Shown one piece after another: positions 1 through 12,000 of a DNA stretch of 64,000 nucleotides. The notes under the pieces were generated by a model, which saw nothing but the letters and a program-made list of their open reading frames with translations, searched no databases and was not told the origin of the DNA. The stretch spans positions 320,892,144 through 320,956,143 of the forward strand of contig CM022302.1 in the NCBI GenBank assembly GCA_011799875.1, read 5' to 3'. Position numbers and translations under genes: made by a program. Source of the DNA: Thinopyrum elongatum (taxonomy: Eukaryota > Streptophyta > Magnoliopsida > Poales > Poaceae). Position 1 is the first letter of the stretch; each line of letters opens with the position of its first letter.

Positions 1-3000
1 ATTAATAGAAAAACATGAATTAAGCATGGCATAGCATACCTATCTAGCATTATTAATTATCATGTCGAAGTAAGATTATCTGGCATGATTAAATATCTAG
101 CAGCAATGATCATCATGACATAACAGGGTTACCTAGCAAGATAACTACTGAAGTAAAGTACAGTAGAGTAAATCATATTAAGTATACAATCCATATCCCG
201 AACATTCTCATGATCCAATCTGAAACTGTCCCAGTATAATACAAGTTTTTCGGTCATCTAACCATCTCTTCCATAGCCATCCCATGGCTAACATACCATA
301 TTCCTGACAACATCTGATGTTTATGCAGGGCAGGTTCTTCCACCATTATTATCATCATTACGGTTGATCACCTAGCGAGGTCTGGACGGGTTGTCCAATA
401 CCGTGGACGCGGCTATTCAAATAGATTTTACACTCTGCAGAGGTTGCGCACTTTACCCACGCCATGGAGCACCTGACCTCGTGATCCCACTCAGGTTGAC
501 CAGCGTTGCTCCAACGAAACCTGCCTAACCCGTGACTCCTCCATCATACCACCGACAATCATACCCTCCCAGGGTCATGTCATGGGTGGCCCCTGTGTCA
601 CTCTTGACACCTGCCACCATCATGGCCAACACAACTGTCCCAAACAGGGACTCCCGGGCTAAACATACAACTGGGCTCACAAGGTTATCGCCGCCTACCT
701 GATCCGGGCAGCACGCACGCATAACCTTCCCTAGTTGGTGGTACCGGTGAAAGAGCACAAAGCTGGACGAAGTCAAGGCCGTCCCATACCGGCAAATGTG
801 GCTGCACGAATAAGCCCGGACAGGTGACTCTAGATCAACCGACTAAGTTTGGTTAGGTATTCACTTCAACATCTCCATCATCCCACCATTACCTCAACAA
901 TTATAAGTGTGAACAGCCACTTAACATTAGAATAGCAGAATCATAACAACGTTGACAAACATGGCATGAAATCAAATCATGGCACTAACATGATAACGGT
1001 ATTCAAAATTTTGTTACTAGCATGGCAAGATATGGCATGAAAACAAGTCATGACATTAGATGAAAGGTAATGCTAACATCTAATACAGATGACATAACAG
1101 GTTTATGCAAGTGCAAACTAACAGGTGATACAGATGTGCTTCGATGAATATACAGGGTGCAAGCAAAGTCATCACGCAAGTCCGGAGCTCATGATAAGAG
1201 GTTGGCTTGCCTGAGGGTGAACGAATACGCCGGGTGGAAGTGTGATAAAACTCCGAGAAGATTTGCCGAAAAAGTTTCCCTCTTGTAGGAGGCTGATTAA
1301 GGGCAAGGGAAAAAATGGTCATTTTCATAGTGTGAAAACATTATGAAAATGATGGTATCGGAACGGGCTCAACGAACTGAATACGTGGGCGTTGGTTTAC
1401 CTCAATCGGAGTTACGGTCGCGGAGAAACGGCCATTCGTTCATTAAGCATAAAAACAGACAGAAAACTGTCCACTTCAGTGCTTAGCGAGTGAACATTCA
1501 CTATTTAGTGCTTTCGGCCGGCAGCTGAGAAAAATGAAAGCGTATTTATAGAAACGCGCTTTCGAAACTGGGAAGCGCACTATACAGAGGGCGCCTCCAC
1601 TTACTCCAGCTGGGCCCGGCTGCTATCTCACTTACACGTGGGTCCCCCCCTTATCCAATCTCTCTCTCCTTCCTTCTCCTCTGGTCGCCGTCTCCCTCGA
1701 CAGAAACCGAGGGGAGGCCGAGGCCGGTTAGGCTGCCGGCGACTAGCCATGCGAGGGAGCCTGCCGGCGGGCGCGGGAGCTCCGGCGCCGTGCGCCGCAT
1801 CCAACAGCGGTCACGGTACCCCACGGAGTAGGCTGTAGTGCCGTGACCACTGACCGGGTCATGGTGGCCGACAGGCGTTGGTGGGGCGGCGCCGGCGAGG
1901 CTTCCCCGACCAGGAGGAGGACGGCGGCAGCCCTGAAAGCTCCTACGGATATTCTGGCCGCGGATAGAAGAGAAGGGGAGGGCCAGGGCGCTGGGACGGG
2001 CTGAGGGGGATTGGGCAGAGCTTCGGCCATGGGAAGGCAGGGAGCTACTCGAGCTCGAGGGGAGGGGGTTGGGGCTGCTGGTCATCAAGGAGGGGCTCGG
2101 AGGCGCTACTTATAGCCGCAGGGAGGGGCTCTGGACGCTGGTCGAGGTTTCGAGACGGTGGTGCCATGGCGGCACGCTAGCGGCGCACCCTCTGTCAGCA
2201 TGCCTGGCCAACGGGCAAGCCTCCAAGGCCAGCTAGGGATGGATGAGCATCCGTACGTCGCCGCAGACATCGGCACAAGGCTCCGACACGAGCACAGGGG
2301 AAGGGACGCGACATCTCAACACAGAGCTCCGGCTGTAGATGCATTTGGCGTGGTCACCACGTGGCTACGCAAATGCCACACTGCGCTCGATGCCAAATGA
2401 TGTCTGGGAGGTTCTCCACACATCGCTGAGTTGACCTATGCGTCTGGAAGACACAGGGGAGCTCTGAGGTGACTAGACCAAGGTCAAACAGTTTCTAGTA
2501 GCAAGGTGTTTGACACGTGGTGTAGCCATCACAGTGCTCCTCTTGGCTTGATCTCTAGCATGGGTCAATCATCTAGCAAGGTGGTAATCCTGGCCAAGTT
2601 TCAGCACCAATGAACCAGTCTAGATGGTGCTTCCCTTGTAACCTTGCCCACTGACCAGAAATGAATATGAGGATGCTGGGGTCAAATGGCTGGATGGATT
2701 TGGATGATTTTTGGTGTAGGATGATGATTTGGTTATGGGAGCTAGCTAGAAAAGTTTCAGCTCAAATTGATCATCTATGAAGGTACTTCCTTCACAATGA
2801 TGAAATCTGATCATAATCTTAGATAATCTACTGAGGAAGATTGGCTAAATGGAATGGGCTGATTTTTGGTGTCCAAGGGTAATATATCATAATGAATCAC
2901 CCTACAAAATTTCAGCCCAAGGAGATCAAGGAATCAAGCACTTCCTTTGCAAACTAGAAATCTGGACAGAATTTGCAAAGTGGTGTTGTGCTCAAAATTT

Positions 3001-3653
3001 AATGGGTGGAGCTTGATATCTTGATGGAAATGGTGAAGATATGGATTGGAGAAGCTCCACAAATTATTTGGGATTTTTCCTAACTACCAAAATGGTAGTT
3101 CCTTTGGAAAGGCCCCAAATTGTAATATTGGCTTAAAATAGGAAAATGCAATTTCCCCTATTTAAATATGGCCAATATTTTTATGAGAGCTCAATATGAT
3201 CATAAATAATATCTCCACAAGTTTTCATGAACTTTGGAGATGGATAGATATTTTCCTGGATTTAATTCCTCTGAAAGGCAAAAAAAGGAATTAATTCTAG
3301 ATGAGAAATATTGCATATGACTTGGCAATATTTTTGCACATCCAGGGTTTATGGGTGAAGGACGATCTCTGGGAATTTTGGGAGGATTGACAGAGCAAGG
3401 AAAATGATAGCTCCTTTGTAAACACAAAGGCAGGATTTCCAGTTCCGATATTTTGGAACTAGGGTTTGAATGAGGTTCGTGGTTTAGTGACGGAAGGGTG
3501 GCTGGCACAAGAACATGGGAAAGGCACTGAGAGGTTGAGGATTTTCTAGATTCACCTAGTCACTCACCAGATTCCAGAGGAAAAATTTGGGAGAGAAAAG
3601 CTAGGAAGGAATAACAGCACAAAAATCGATAACCCGATTTTTGGGGTGTTACA
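1..3653 (-). mobile_element. S1: very long LTR, minus strand, left end outside window
   Basis: Read on the minus strand, this block begins at 3653 with TGTAACACCCC, the same first bases as the solo LTR S2 (9038-13426). It also shares with S2 a distal stretch holding a CTCTGCAG motif and a sentence-like match around the words for a Y-shaped promoter-proximal region (about 360-460 here, 12350-12430 in S2). It interrupts the gag-protease of element B; the five bases to its right (3654-3658, ggagg) are one half of the expected target-site duplication. No gag, pol or primer-binding site is present, so what is visible is LTR only. Long LTRs of this size are known in Triticeae LARD elements such as Sukkula, but I cannot confirm the family. 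Bases 2400-3600 are AT-rich LTR with no gene. Confidence 0.75.
2109..2114 (-). promoter_or_regulatory. TATA box inside LTR S1
   Basis: On the minus strand the sequence reads ctataag in a GC-rich setting, followed by a GC-rich leader (about 2090-1650). That leader opens a 95-codon frame from the ATG at 2030. S2 has the same arrangement (TATAAG at 10334, GC-rich leader after it), so this is probably the LTR promoter. The short leader frame is not conserved in any way I can show and is not called as a gene. Confidence 0.5.
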
Positions 3654-6183
3654 GGAGGTCAACCACGTCAAACACGATCTTCTCACTCCGGTATTTCAAC
3701 TCCCCTCCGAACGTCACCGGCAGCGTGATCTTTCCCTTAGGACGACTCCTGCCAGAGTTGATTCCTCGGAACGTGCCAGTAACCTTGAGCTCCTCATCTG
3801 CTATTTGAAGTTTGCTGATGACCTTTGGAGATATCAGATTCAACCCGGCCCCACCATCAACCAACATCTTTGTGACTTTGAGGTTGCGTATTGTTGGTGA
3901 GACCAACAACGGCAAGCACCCTACAGCAATGGTGCGGCCAGGGTGATCCTCTTCGTTAAAGATGATGGGCGTGCAGGACCACTTGAGCGGCTTTCGAGAA
4001 TCTGCCGCTGGCTCCATGGCATTGACTTCACGTGTCCACTATTTAAGTTGGCAGTGAGAGGAGTGCAGAGATGCCCCCCCCCCGTCAACGCACAAGGCGT
4101 CAGTGGCTTTCTGGAACTCCTGCTCACTGGTTTCCTCTTCATCTCCTACATCACTCTCATCATTGCAATCCTCCTTCTTACAGCCTCTAGCGGGCTTCCC
4201 TTTATTCTGAGGAGCCTTGCCGGGGCGGCTTGCTCCGCCGCCTCGGACCTTCCCGCCAGTGCCATCTTGGCCTCTCTCCTTATCATGCTTCTCATACTCA
4301 GCCGTCTACTTCTTGACGAGCTGCTCAACCTGTTGACACTCCTGAAGGTCGTGGCACTTGGTCCTATGGATCTTGCAGTATGGCCCATCACCCTTCCCAG
4401 CCTTCTCGGAAGCCGTGGCTGCCCGACAGTCAGTGCACACGGCAGCCTCCTTACCAGGGGCCTCGGCCTTGGCCTTCTTGCCGATACTAGGTGTGTTTGA
4501 TCCTTCGACGGCCATCACAACTTTCTCCTTGCGCTTCTTATTGTGTTTCTTGTTCTTCTTCTGGTTGGTGGCGTCGTCGTCATCGTCTGAATCGATGTCA
4601 TTACCATCCTCTTCACTGGGAAGTCACCTTCCCTCCTCTATGCGAGCACACTTATCCACCAGAGTGTATAACTCAATCACAGTCTTGGGCAACCGCACGT
4701 TCATTTTGGAACGTATCCTGCGGTTGTCCACGTTGGACTGGAATGCGGCTATCACAGCTGCCGGGTGGATATCTAGGATGTTCTTGTGCACTCGACTGAA
4801 CCTTTGCATGTACTTCTGCAGACTTTCTCCTTCCTTCTGTGGGAGGAGCTGTAGATCACTGGGCCGTCCTGGTTCTTGATGGCCGCCCGTAAAGGCGCCA
4901 ACAAACTCATGGCACAGGTCTGCCCAAGTTGAGATGGAGTTCTCCGGCAGGTGCATTAGCCAAGACCTCACATTTCGCATGAGTGCCAAAGGGAAGTAGT
5001 TGGCGAACACCTTCTCATCTCTTCCCCCGGCAGCCTGAACAGCTATGGTGTAGATACTTAGGAACTCTGCCGGGTTCAATCTCCCATCGTACTTCTCTGG
5101 TATCTCTGGCTTGAATGTGTGGGAAGATGGCCAATGGACTTGCCGCGGTTCACGAGTGAAGGCGGGGCACCCAACCTCGAAAGGTAGGTACCCACCCTCA
5201 CCGGGTGCAGGCTCATTGACGTCGGGGCCGTTGTGCCTATCAGACTGGCGGTGGGTGCCGCGGCGCCGCTCGATGGTGACGTGCGCGCCTTCCCCTCGCC
5301 TGTCTTCCTAGGCCTGCCGCTGGTGTCGACGTGCTCGAGGGCCGGACGAAGCCATCAAGACGTCGTTGGGTTCTTGATCGAGTGGCTCCAGCGGTGGCCC
5401 CTGTGCAGGCTGCCACGAAGGGGATTGCACCGTGGGGGTGGCCCCTTCGGCACGGCCAGCAGCGCGGGCCCTTGTCGTCGCCTGGGGAGGCCGTGGCAGG
5501 CCAGCTCGCTGTGATCCTCCCGCCTCGGCGAAACCAATCAGGCTTTGAATGGTGGCTCTCCACTCATCCATCTGATCGGCTGCTGGCGGAAATCTCAACA
5601 GCAGCTGGGCCCGCGCCATAGCCTCTGAAGCGGTGCTTGGCATGGATGACGATGTAGAATGTAGCGTCGCCGGGCTCCTCATGGTGCCGGTAGTAGCTGC
5701 GCCGTGTTCTCGTCATCGTTAGCCCTTCGCCAGGGTGGCATGGTGACGAGGTTGAGGCGCTTGAGGGCCAGCGGCTCCGTTTGGCTCATCGGCTGGGGCA
5801 GCTCGTTCCGGGAGTGGCGCACACCCTGCGGCCGTGCCCGCGGCGGGTGCGGCCGGAGAGTTGCGATTCACCCCATAGCGTGTGCCACCACTGCGGCTGT
5901 GCCCTTCGGCCGGGCGGAGAGGTGTAGATGGAACGATTTTGCCACCCGTACCTCATGGAGCGTGGCTGCTGGGATGCTGTTGGTGCTGTCCTTCCCCGGT
6001 GCCTTCTACCCTCGTTTCAGCCACAGAGGAGGTGGTGACGATGCCGCCTGCGACGGCCATGTTCCCCGCAGCGTCCATGTCTCCGTGCGTCCCCGTAGCC
6101 CCCGCGGTGTCGGCGGCCGCGTGCGACGGGGCTTTCGAAGTGGACGGATGGGCTGCAGCACCGGGCTTCTTGTTGGGCACCAT
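3654..6183 (-). pseudogene. B gag-protease, decayed and truncated
   Basis: This is the capsid polyprotein and aspartic protease of a Tat-lineage Gypsy element. The start ATG is at 6183 (MVPNKKPG), matching the position and style of the D start at 51246 (MAPKKKG). A low-complexity Pro/Ala N-terminus runs to about 5308. The capsid core lies at 5079-4624 (motifs RSWLMHLPENSIS, EFVGAFTGG, YMQRFSRVHKN). The knuckle YCKIHRTKCHDLQEC follows near 4370-4330, with the C-x2-H-x4-H-x4-C spacing common in this lineage. The protease is at about 4017-3654, with active-site motif VDGGAGLNLIS. The frame changes between these blocks, so several indels or stops have killed it. The last protease residues are removed by S1. 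Identity is certain by alignment with D; function is lost. Confidence 0.88.
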
Positions 6184-6260
6184 GGATGATGGAGCTGTCG
6201 ATGAAGAAGATGATGAAGATGATGCGCTGCATACGCTTCTCGGGTTCGCGCAAACGCAGC

Positions 6261-6280
6261 CCCCCTACCTGGCGCGCCAA
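6261..6280 (-). promoter_or_regulatory. Primer-binding site of B
   Basis: The minus strand reads TTGGCGCGCCAGGTAGGGG a few bases inside the LTR end (ACA at 6284). The same text follows the LTRs of C (33901-33919) and, with one change, D (51318-51337). That conserved position directly after the 5' LTR marks it as the minus-strand primer site; I have not matched it to a particular tRNA. Confidence 0.75.
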
Positions 6281-6283
6281 AGA

Positions 6284-7197
6284 TGTCATGGGAAACCATG
6301 GCCACCTATGGGGCCATCAGCCCCTTGTGGTTCGGCAGGGGGATGAGCACATTGCACAAAGAGCAGAGAATGTAGCGCAGCACGGCATAGATCACACGGG
6401 TAGTTTTACCCAAGTTCGGGCCGCCGTGGGGCGTAAAACCCTACTCCTGCTTTGGTGGATTGATGGTGGATTGTGGTGGAAATGCAGCGCTCTTGCCTGG
6501 CAGGGTTGCCTCGGGGTGAGGGCAGCTACATGCGTACGAGTGTACAAGGGTCCGAAACCTTTCGATCATTGCCATGGCCCTCCTTTTATCGATCAAGGGG
6601 TCACCACAGTGGCAAATCAGTCATTGTGTACTGATTAGATAGCGAACAGTGCTATCATACCTAACTCTGCAGTCAGAGCAGAGCACATTAAATGCGCCGC
6701 TTAGTGTCACATCGTGGCATGCCCAGCAAGCCTTGCCGGGCTAATCGGCCACCTCCTCGTCTGTCTGCTTGCCACGTCGCTGGACGGGTGTCATTTGGAG
6801 GTGATTGCCATAGGAAGTGGCTGCCACGTGCCAAATAACAACCACTTAGTCACTTGGGGGCTTGTCACCGCACCGATCGATGACTTGCGTCGCTGTGAGG
6901 CGGAGCGGTGGAGCCTTGGCGGGGTAGTTTGCCCTCGTAGCGCCCGGCAGGCTTGCCGGGACAGTCTTGAGGCTTGACTTCGGGGCCAGCTCATCCTCGC
7001 CAGGCTCGCCTGCCCGGCAAGGGAGGTTTCCCCTTAGTGGTGTCTTGCTCATTTAGCTTGTCTTGGTCTTCTTGATCCACCCTTTGATCTCTCAAAGAGT
7101 TGATCTCTCCTTGCTTGGTCTGGACTAGGATGTTGCGAGCTTGCCTCCAAGCCTATGTACAGTCTGGGCAACTTACCTGTGGTTTGTTGCACCGACA
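6284..7197 (-). repeat. 5' LTR of B (914 bp)
   Basis: On the minus strand it starts TGTCGGTGCAAC at 7197 and ends CATGACA at 6284, immediately before the primer-binding site. It aligns with the plus-strand LTR G (7198-7867) over its distal 670 bp and with the D LTR (30773-31633). The TATA position that reads ctataaaagg in G and D is changed here to cgataaaagg (near 6590), so promoter strength is doubtful. Confidence 0.88.
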
Positions 7198-7867
7198 CCT
7201 GCCAGGCGCGACGAAGGCAAACTACCCCGCCAAAGCTCCACCGCTCCACCTCACAGTGATGCAAGTCATCGATTGGTGCGGTGTCAAGCCCCCAAGTGAC
7301 TAAGTGGCTATTATTTGGCAGGTGGCAGCCACTTCCTATGGAAATCACCTCCAAATGACACCCGTCCAGAGATGTGTCAAGCAGACAGACGAGAAGGTGG
7401 CCGAGCAGCCCAGCATGGCTTGCCGGGCATGCCACGATTTGACACTAAGCGGCCCATTTAATGCGCTCTGCTCTGTCTGCAGAGTTAGGTATGATAGCAC
7501 TGTTCGCTATCTAATCAGTACACAATGATTGATTTGCCATTGTGGTGACCCCTTGATCTATAAAAGGAGGGCCATGGCAACCATAGAAAGGATTCGGACA
7601 CTTGTACACTCGTATGCGCGTAGCTGCTCTCACCCCGAGGCAACCCTGCCGGGCAAGAGCGCTGCGTTTCCACCGCAACCCACCATCAATCCACCAAAGC
7701 AGGAGTAGGGTTTTATGCCTCGCGGCGGCCCGAACCTGGGTAAAAACTGCCCGTGTGATCTCTGCCGTGCTGTGCTATGTTCTCCGCTCTTTGTGCAATG
7801 TGCTCATTCCAACTACCGAACCACAAGGGGCTGATGGCCCCATAGGTGGCTGTAGTTTCCCACAACA
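7198..7867 (+). repeat. G: 3' LTR fragment of the B/D family, plus strand
   Basis: This is the distal 670 bp of an LTR homologous to B's but in the opposite orientation. It ends in the family-typical GGTGGCTGTAGTTTCCC...ACA at 7867 with no primer-binding site after it, so it was a 3' or solo LTR. Its first about 240 bp are missing because B inserted here. The missing part should lie left of B's other end, outside the window. Confidence 0.85.
7558..7567 (+). promoter_or_regulatory. TATA box of LTR G
   Basis: The sequence ctataaaagg is followed about 140 bases later by the LTR's conserved GTAGGGTTTTA block (near 7705). The D LTR has the same box on the minus strand near 31070. This is the LTR promoter. 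Confidence 0.65.
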
Positions 7868-7980
7868 CCAAGCTTAGGGTCTTTCCGCTCCTTATTACTT
7901 CATCCAGCGTCATCTCACCCAAAACTTAAAAACTTTCAGCACACAAAACTCAATAGAAACCTCGTGAGATCCATTAGTAT
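7868..7980. other. Short AT-rich flank between G and A
   Basis: These 113 bases lie between the end of LTR G and the start of element A. I see no gene or recognised repeat. The last five bases (agtat, 7976-7980) are the expected left half of A's target-site duplication. This may be one of the few non-LTR stretches in the window. Confidence 0.5.
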
Positions 7981-8874
7981 TGTCGTAATCGGGGCTCCGC
8001 TGACCCAAAGAAAGGTTCGCACTCTGGGGTGTGCGCAAAAAACTTGGCTAGGCTACGACTCGCTGCTCACCGCCTCACGACGATGCTCCGGCGTGCTCGA
8101 GCAAGATGGAAGAACACGGTGATTTACCCAGGTTCGGGCCACCTGGCAGTGTAAGACCTACTCCTACTTTGTGGAGGATTAACTCGCGAGGAGGAAGAGT
8201 ATGTGAATACAAGTGGCTCTTGAAGGCTTCAGGAGTGGCTCCAGACTTGAGGGGTGGATGAACTCGATCCCTCTCTACGGTGGACACTAACCTATACTTA
8301 TACTAGCCCGGTCCTCTTCCCCCAAAGCTCTAGGCGGGAAGGGATGCCACAACGGCCAATTTTGAAGGGGGACAAGAGTACACCCTATCCTGACTAAAGG
8401 TGGTCTTCGACTACAAAGTCTCTGTCCATGATGCGCAGGTGGGCTCGACGATGACCTCCGTCCTGCCGAGCCGGCGTCCTGGTCTTGTTGAACTGAAGAG
8501 GCAACCTTTGGGGCTGCCTCGGGAACCCGCGTGCTAGCCTCGCTCCTTTAGCACCAAAGAGGAAAGCCTCTCTGCCCGCGCCCGCTGGCACTAGTCCTGG
8601 CGACGCCTATCGTAGCCCGTGTCACCCACGTGCATCGCGAGGCGGCATGGTGAGCATAGAAGTGTCCGCCCCACGAGGGACCTCGGGAGTCCACTCCTCA
8701 CGGAGCCCTTGGGGCACCTGATGAAGCTTGCCGATGCTCGACGCACGAGGCGGGGGCCTCGCGAGGGCTTTGCTTGTGGAGTCCTGACGCTGGGCCGCGT
8801 CGGGCCATTGAAGATGCCACGCGATGGGCCGCAGGCAGACGGCCCTGGGTACCCCTCGTCCCATAGCCCCGACA
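7981..8874 (-). repeat. 3' LTR of A (894 bp)
   Basis: On the minus strand it runs from TGTCGGGGC at 8874 to GCCCCGATTACGACA at 7981. It is preceded on that strand by a purine-rich tract (complement of gtagcccctgggccc, 8875-8889) that acts as the polypurine tract. A TATAAG box lies at 8302-8297 on the minus strand. It is homologous to the C' LTR (51368-52252) and, more distantly, to the three C LTRs. Confidence 0.88.
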
Positions 8875-9037
8875 GTAGCCCCTGGGCCCACAGAGCGCAC
8901 GTCCTTGCTTGAAGGCGGGAGCGATGAAGACAGAACGAAGCGCCGCGGGCCCCAACCGCCTGAGGGCCAGGCTCGACGCGTGGCGCACGACCGGGCAAGG
9001 GGCGCCCCCACTTCCCCATGTCGCCTCGGCAACTGCT

Positions 9038-12000
9038 TGTAACACCCCAAAAATTTAATCATGTATTTTATTAAGTAAAATTTGGCCAGAAATAAAATTT
9101 TGAATTTTACTAGGTCTTTTATTAATTTCAGAACCAATTTCTGTTTCCGTTTTCCAAAATTCTTCCCTCCATATAGAAATTTTTGGAAATAATATTGTGG
9201 CTTTGGTAGTTTTCTTAAAACATTTCAATTATAGTTTAATAACAGTAAGAATTATTTTCAGAATAAAATTTGCCTCTAAACAATTAATTTAATAGCATTC
9301 TCAATTCTTTAAATGCCTCTGTTGCACTACAACTACTTTGATTAATTCTTTTAAAATTCCACAAAAATTATGGGAGGCCATGTGATGTCCACAGATCACT
9401 TTTATGCAGAAACCTAACTTGGTCTTTCGTAAATTTTGAGTGAAACAACCTCTTTTCAATTCTGTCCTGTATTTGAGTTTCTACTACATCCCTAATTTTC
9501 CTTGCCCCAAAAATCCTGAAATTTTTCCTACTTATAGTCCTTCCAACAAAACCCTTAAGTCCAAAATTTTAGCTCCTTTGGAATCATTTTAGTTCACCAA
9601 ATATTCCTCTGAACTTTTTGTCCAGAAATGAATATCAGTAAAACTTGCACTAGTAAGTTTCTCCTCTTGCCAAACCAACTCCACCAACATCTCTACCATC
9701 TAATGAGACATCATACTGCCAAGTTTGATCATCAACAAAGTCACCTGCATGGCTCTGGCATTCTGTCAAGCAGTTGATGTGCATGGCAGAATTTGGTAAG
9801 GTTTATAACTGGCATGTGACAGTAGATCCTCTAGCCAAAACAACCTGTCCATCAGCCTTGCCATCCTTGTAAACATCACCCCACCAAAAATCAGCTCAAT
9901 TAATCTAGCCTAGATTGCCCCGGCAATTCCTCGTGGACCTTCTGTGCATGGCCAGAGCACGCCGGGCGCAGCCAGAACATGCGTTTAGCATGTCAGCGTG
10001 CCGTGAACCCCTAGGCGCCCCAGCGCTGTGCCAACTGCTTGTCCCGCACTCCCCTGCACACCACCTGGACCGGGTACAGCCTTCCCGCACCGGAACAAGC
10101 CCCCTGGCGCCGCCCTCCGCTGACCAGCGCCGCCACCAACTCCAGAACGTTGCTGTCACCACCGCCCTGAGCCACCTGGCCACCTCCTGAGCCAATCAGC
10201 CCGCCTATGGACGGTGGCTTCCACCAGAAGCCTGCCCATGTCGCGCCGCCCTGGTAACCACCTGAACGACGCGATTAATGGCCTCCGCCGCCGTGCTTAT
10301 CCTCGGGAGTTCGCTGAACCGCCATACTCCGCCTATAAGAACCACCCCAAGGCTAGCTGTGAGATCAGAATCCTCTCCTCCTCCCCTCTGTAGACCTCCC
10401 AGAACAACTTCACTGCCAGAAACGACCGTCTTTCTCAACTCCGGCAACTACGGCCACCGCAACTCTCCGGTTGATTCCAACCCAATGAAAGCCTCCCCTC
10501 CAAAAATTCCTTCACCAATGGATTCCTAGGAGCCTCGCAGATACTCCTGGCCCATCAATTTCATTGGAGAAGGCCGTCTTCCCCACCTCCGATAGCCACG
10601 GCCGCCGCCACTGTCGTGTCGATTCCGACACAGCCACAGCCTCCCCTGCTCCACTTACTCCACCAACAGCCTCCTCTTGCTCTCACGGCCCCGTCCCACC
10701 ACTCAACCTTGCTCGAGAACCAACAGAGGCAAGAAACCCATCCTGTCCAATGACCTCGTCCGCCGAGGACCTCGTCGCTGGTGACTCCGCCCGTCCCAGC
10801 TGCCATGACGGGCACCAGGAGGATCGCCTCGACATCCTGAACGTAACGGTGGCCTCAGCTCTTTGAGCGGTGCCACCGTTCGCCGGCGATGAACGCCGGA
10901 GCACCGCCCCTGTTCTCCCACGAGAAGACGCGCACAGGCGACCGGGTCAAACATGACAGGTGGGGTCGAGGGACCCACTGTCAGTGACGCTGGACCACGC
11001 CGAGCTGGCAGTAAGTGGAGGCGGCTTTTCGAAAGATGCCTTCGACATAGCAGCTCTTTGCCTAGTTGATCGGCTGGGTCGGCCCAGTGGCGTCAGGAAG
11101 CTAAGTCGCGCTCAGGGCGCAGCTCTGCTTCATTCTTTTTCTTTTCCAGCATATTTCCAATAATTCCACAGCCTCCATTTCAAACCCAAATCTGGTGTTT
11201 CAAATTTCTACATACTTCTAAAATCATTCTCTATTACTTAAGATATGATGAACATTTTTCCTAAACTCTGTCTCCACTAGATTTAAAATAGTCCTTTTAA
11301 ATTAATTATTTCAGCTTAGAAACTCTCTAAGTAAATTCATATGAACCCCAAATAAATTGTTTCTTTCTCTGTTATTTTTCATTTTTCATCTAGTTTATTT
11401 TAGTATTTATTTCAAAAATATTTGAAACACTTTTTAGCACTGTTTTTGTTTTATATGGTAATTGCAATATTTTTTGAAAATAGGAAATGGACGGAAGAGA
11501 ATTTTCAAAACTTTTGGAGTGCACCCAGCAACTTTGCATCCTCAAGGCAAGCATCTTGAACACTTGATATGGTGAATGCATGGTAGATTATTTGCTAGAA
11601 TAATTTGAACATGACTATGTAGAATTCAAATTAAATTGGCGTATTGTCAGTAGTGCTTGCATGGTTTGAATTCGAGTAAAATTTGCATGCATGTAGTGTT
11701 GGCATGTTTCATCGTACCGTGCATCATGTGTTGTCATGACTAACTTGCAGGAGCAGGTACAAGTAAAATGCAGTTCCAGCAGAAGGGTGACCATGTTGAA
11801 GCGTGATCATGCCTTATTGGTTATGCATGTTGGAGCATGCAAGGGTTGTGGCCCTGTTTGGTGTTACTCTTAAAAAGATACTTTGTTGAGCTAACCACTG
11901 CAGGAAAACTTGAACCTCCTGAGTCGACCGTAGATTGAGTCTTGTTCCGGTAACCCCCATACTTGTTCCGTACTGCCACAGGTCCCTGCCACAGGTAGGG

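Larger units (their letters stand above)
3654..7197 (-). mobile_element. B: Tat-type Gypsy element, 5' part (LTR, PBS, gag, protease)
   Basis: This is a minus-strand LTR retrotransposon of the same family as D. In minus-strand order it has an LTR (7197 to 6284), a primer-binding site (6280-6261), gag starting at 6183, a zinc knuckle and a protease. It is cut off at 3654 by the insertion of S1, and the pol genes and 3' LTR lie left of the window. Its right flank (7198 onwards) is an oppositely oriented LTR of the same family, and 7198-7202 (cctgc) is the expected half of the target-site duplication. Confidence 0.85.

Noticed and set aside
1651..2088. Overlapping frames of 95-145 codons in the GC-rich part of S1
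   Set aside because: GC-rich DNA keeps frames open by chance on both strands; the products are Pro/Arg/Ala-rich with no domain, and no matching frame is found in S2.
4074..4083. Poly-C run as a regulatory signal
   Set aside because: It lies inside the decayed B gag and is best explained as slippage causing one of its frameshifts.
9900..10980. Open frames on both strands in S2
   Set aside because: Same reason: GC-rich LTR leader, mutually overlapping frames, no conserved protein.
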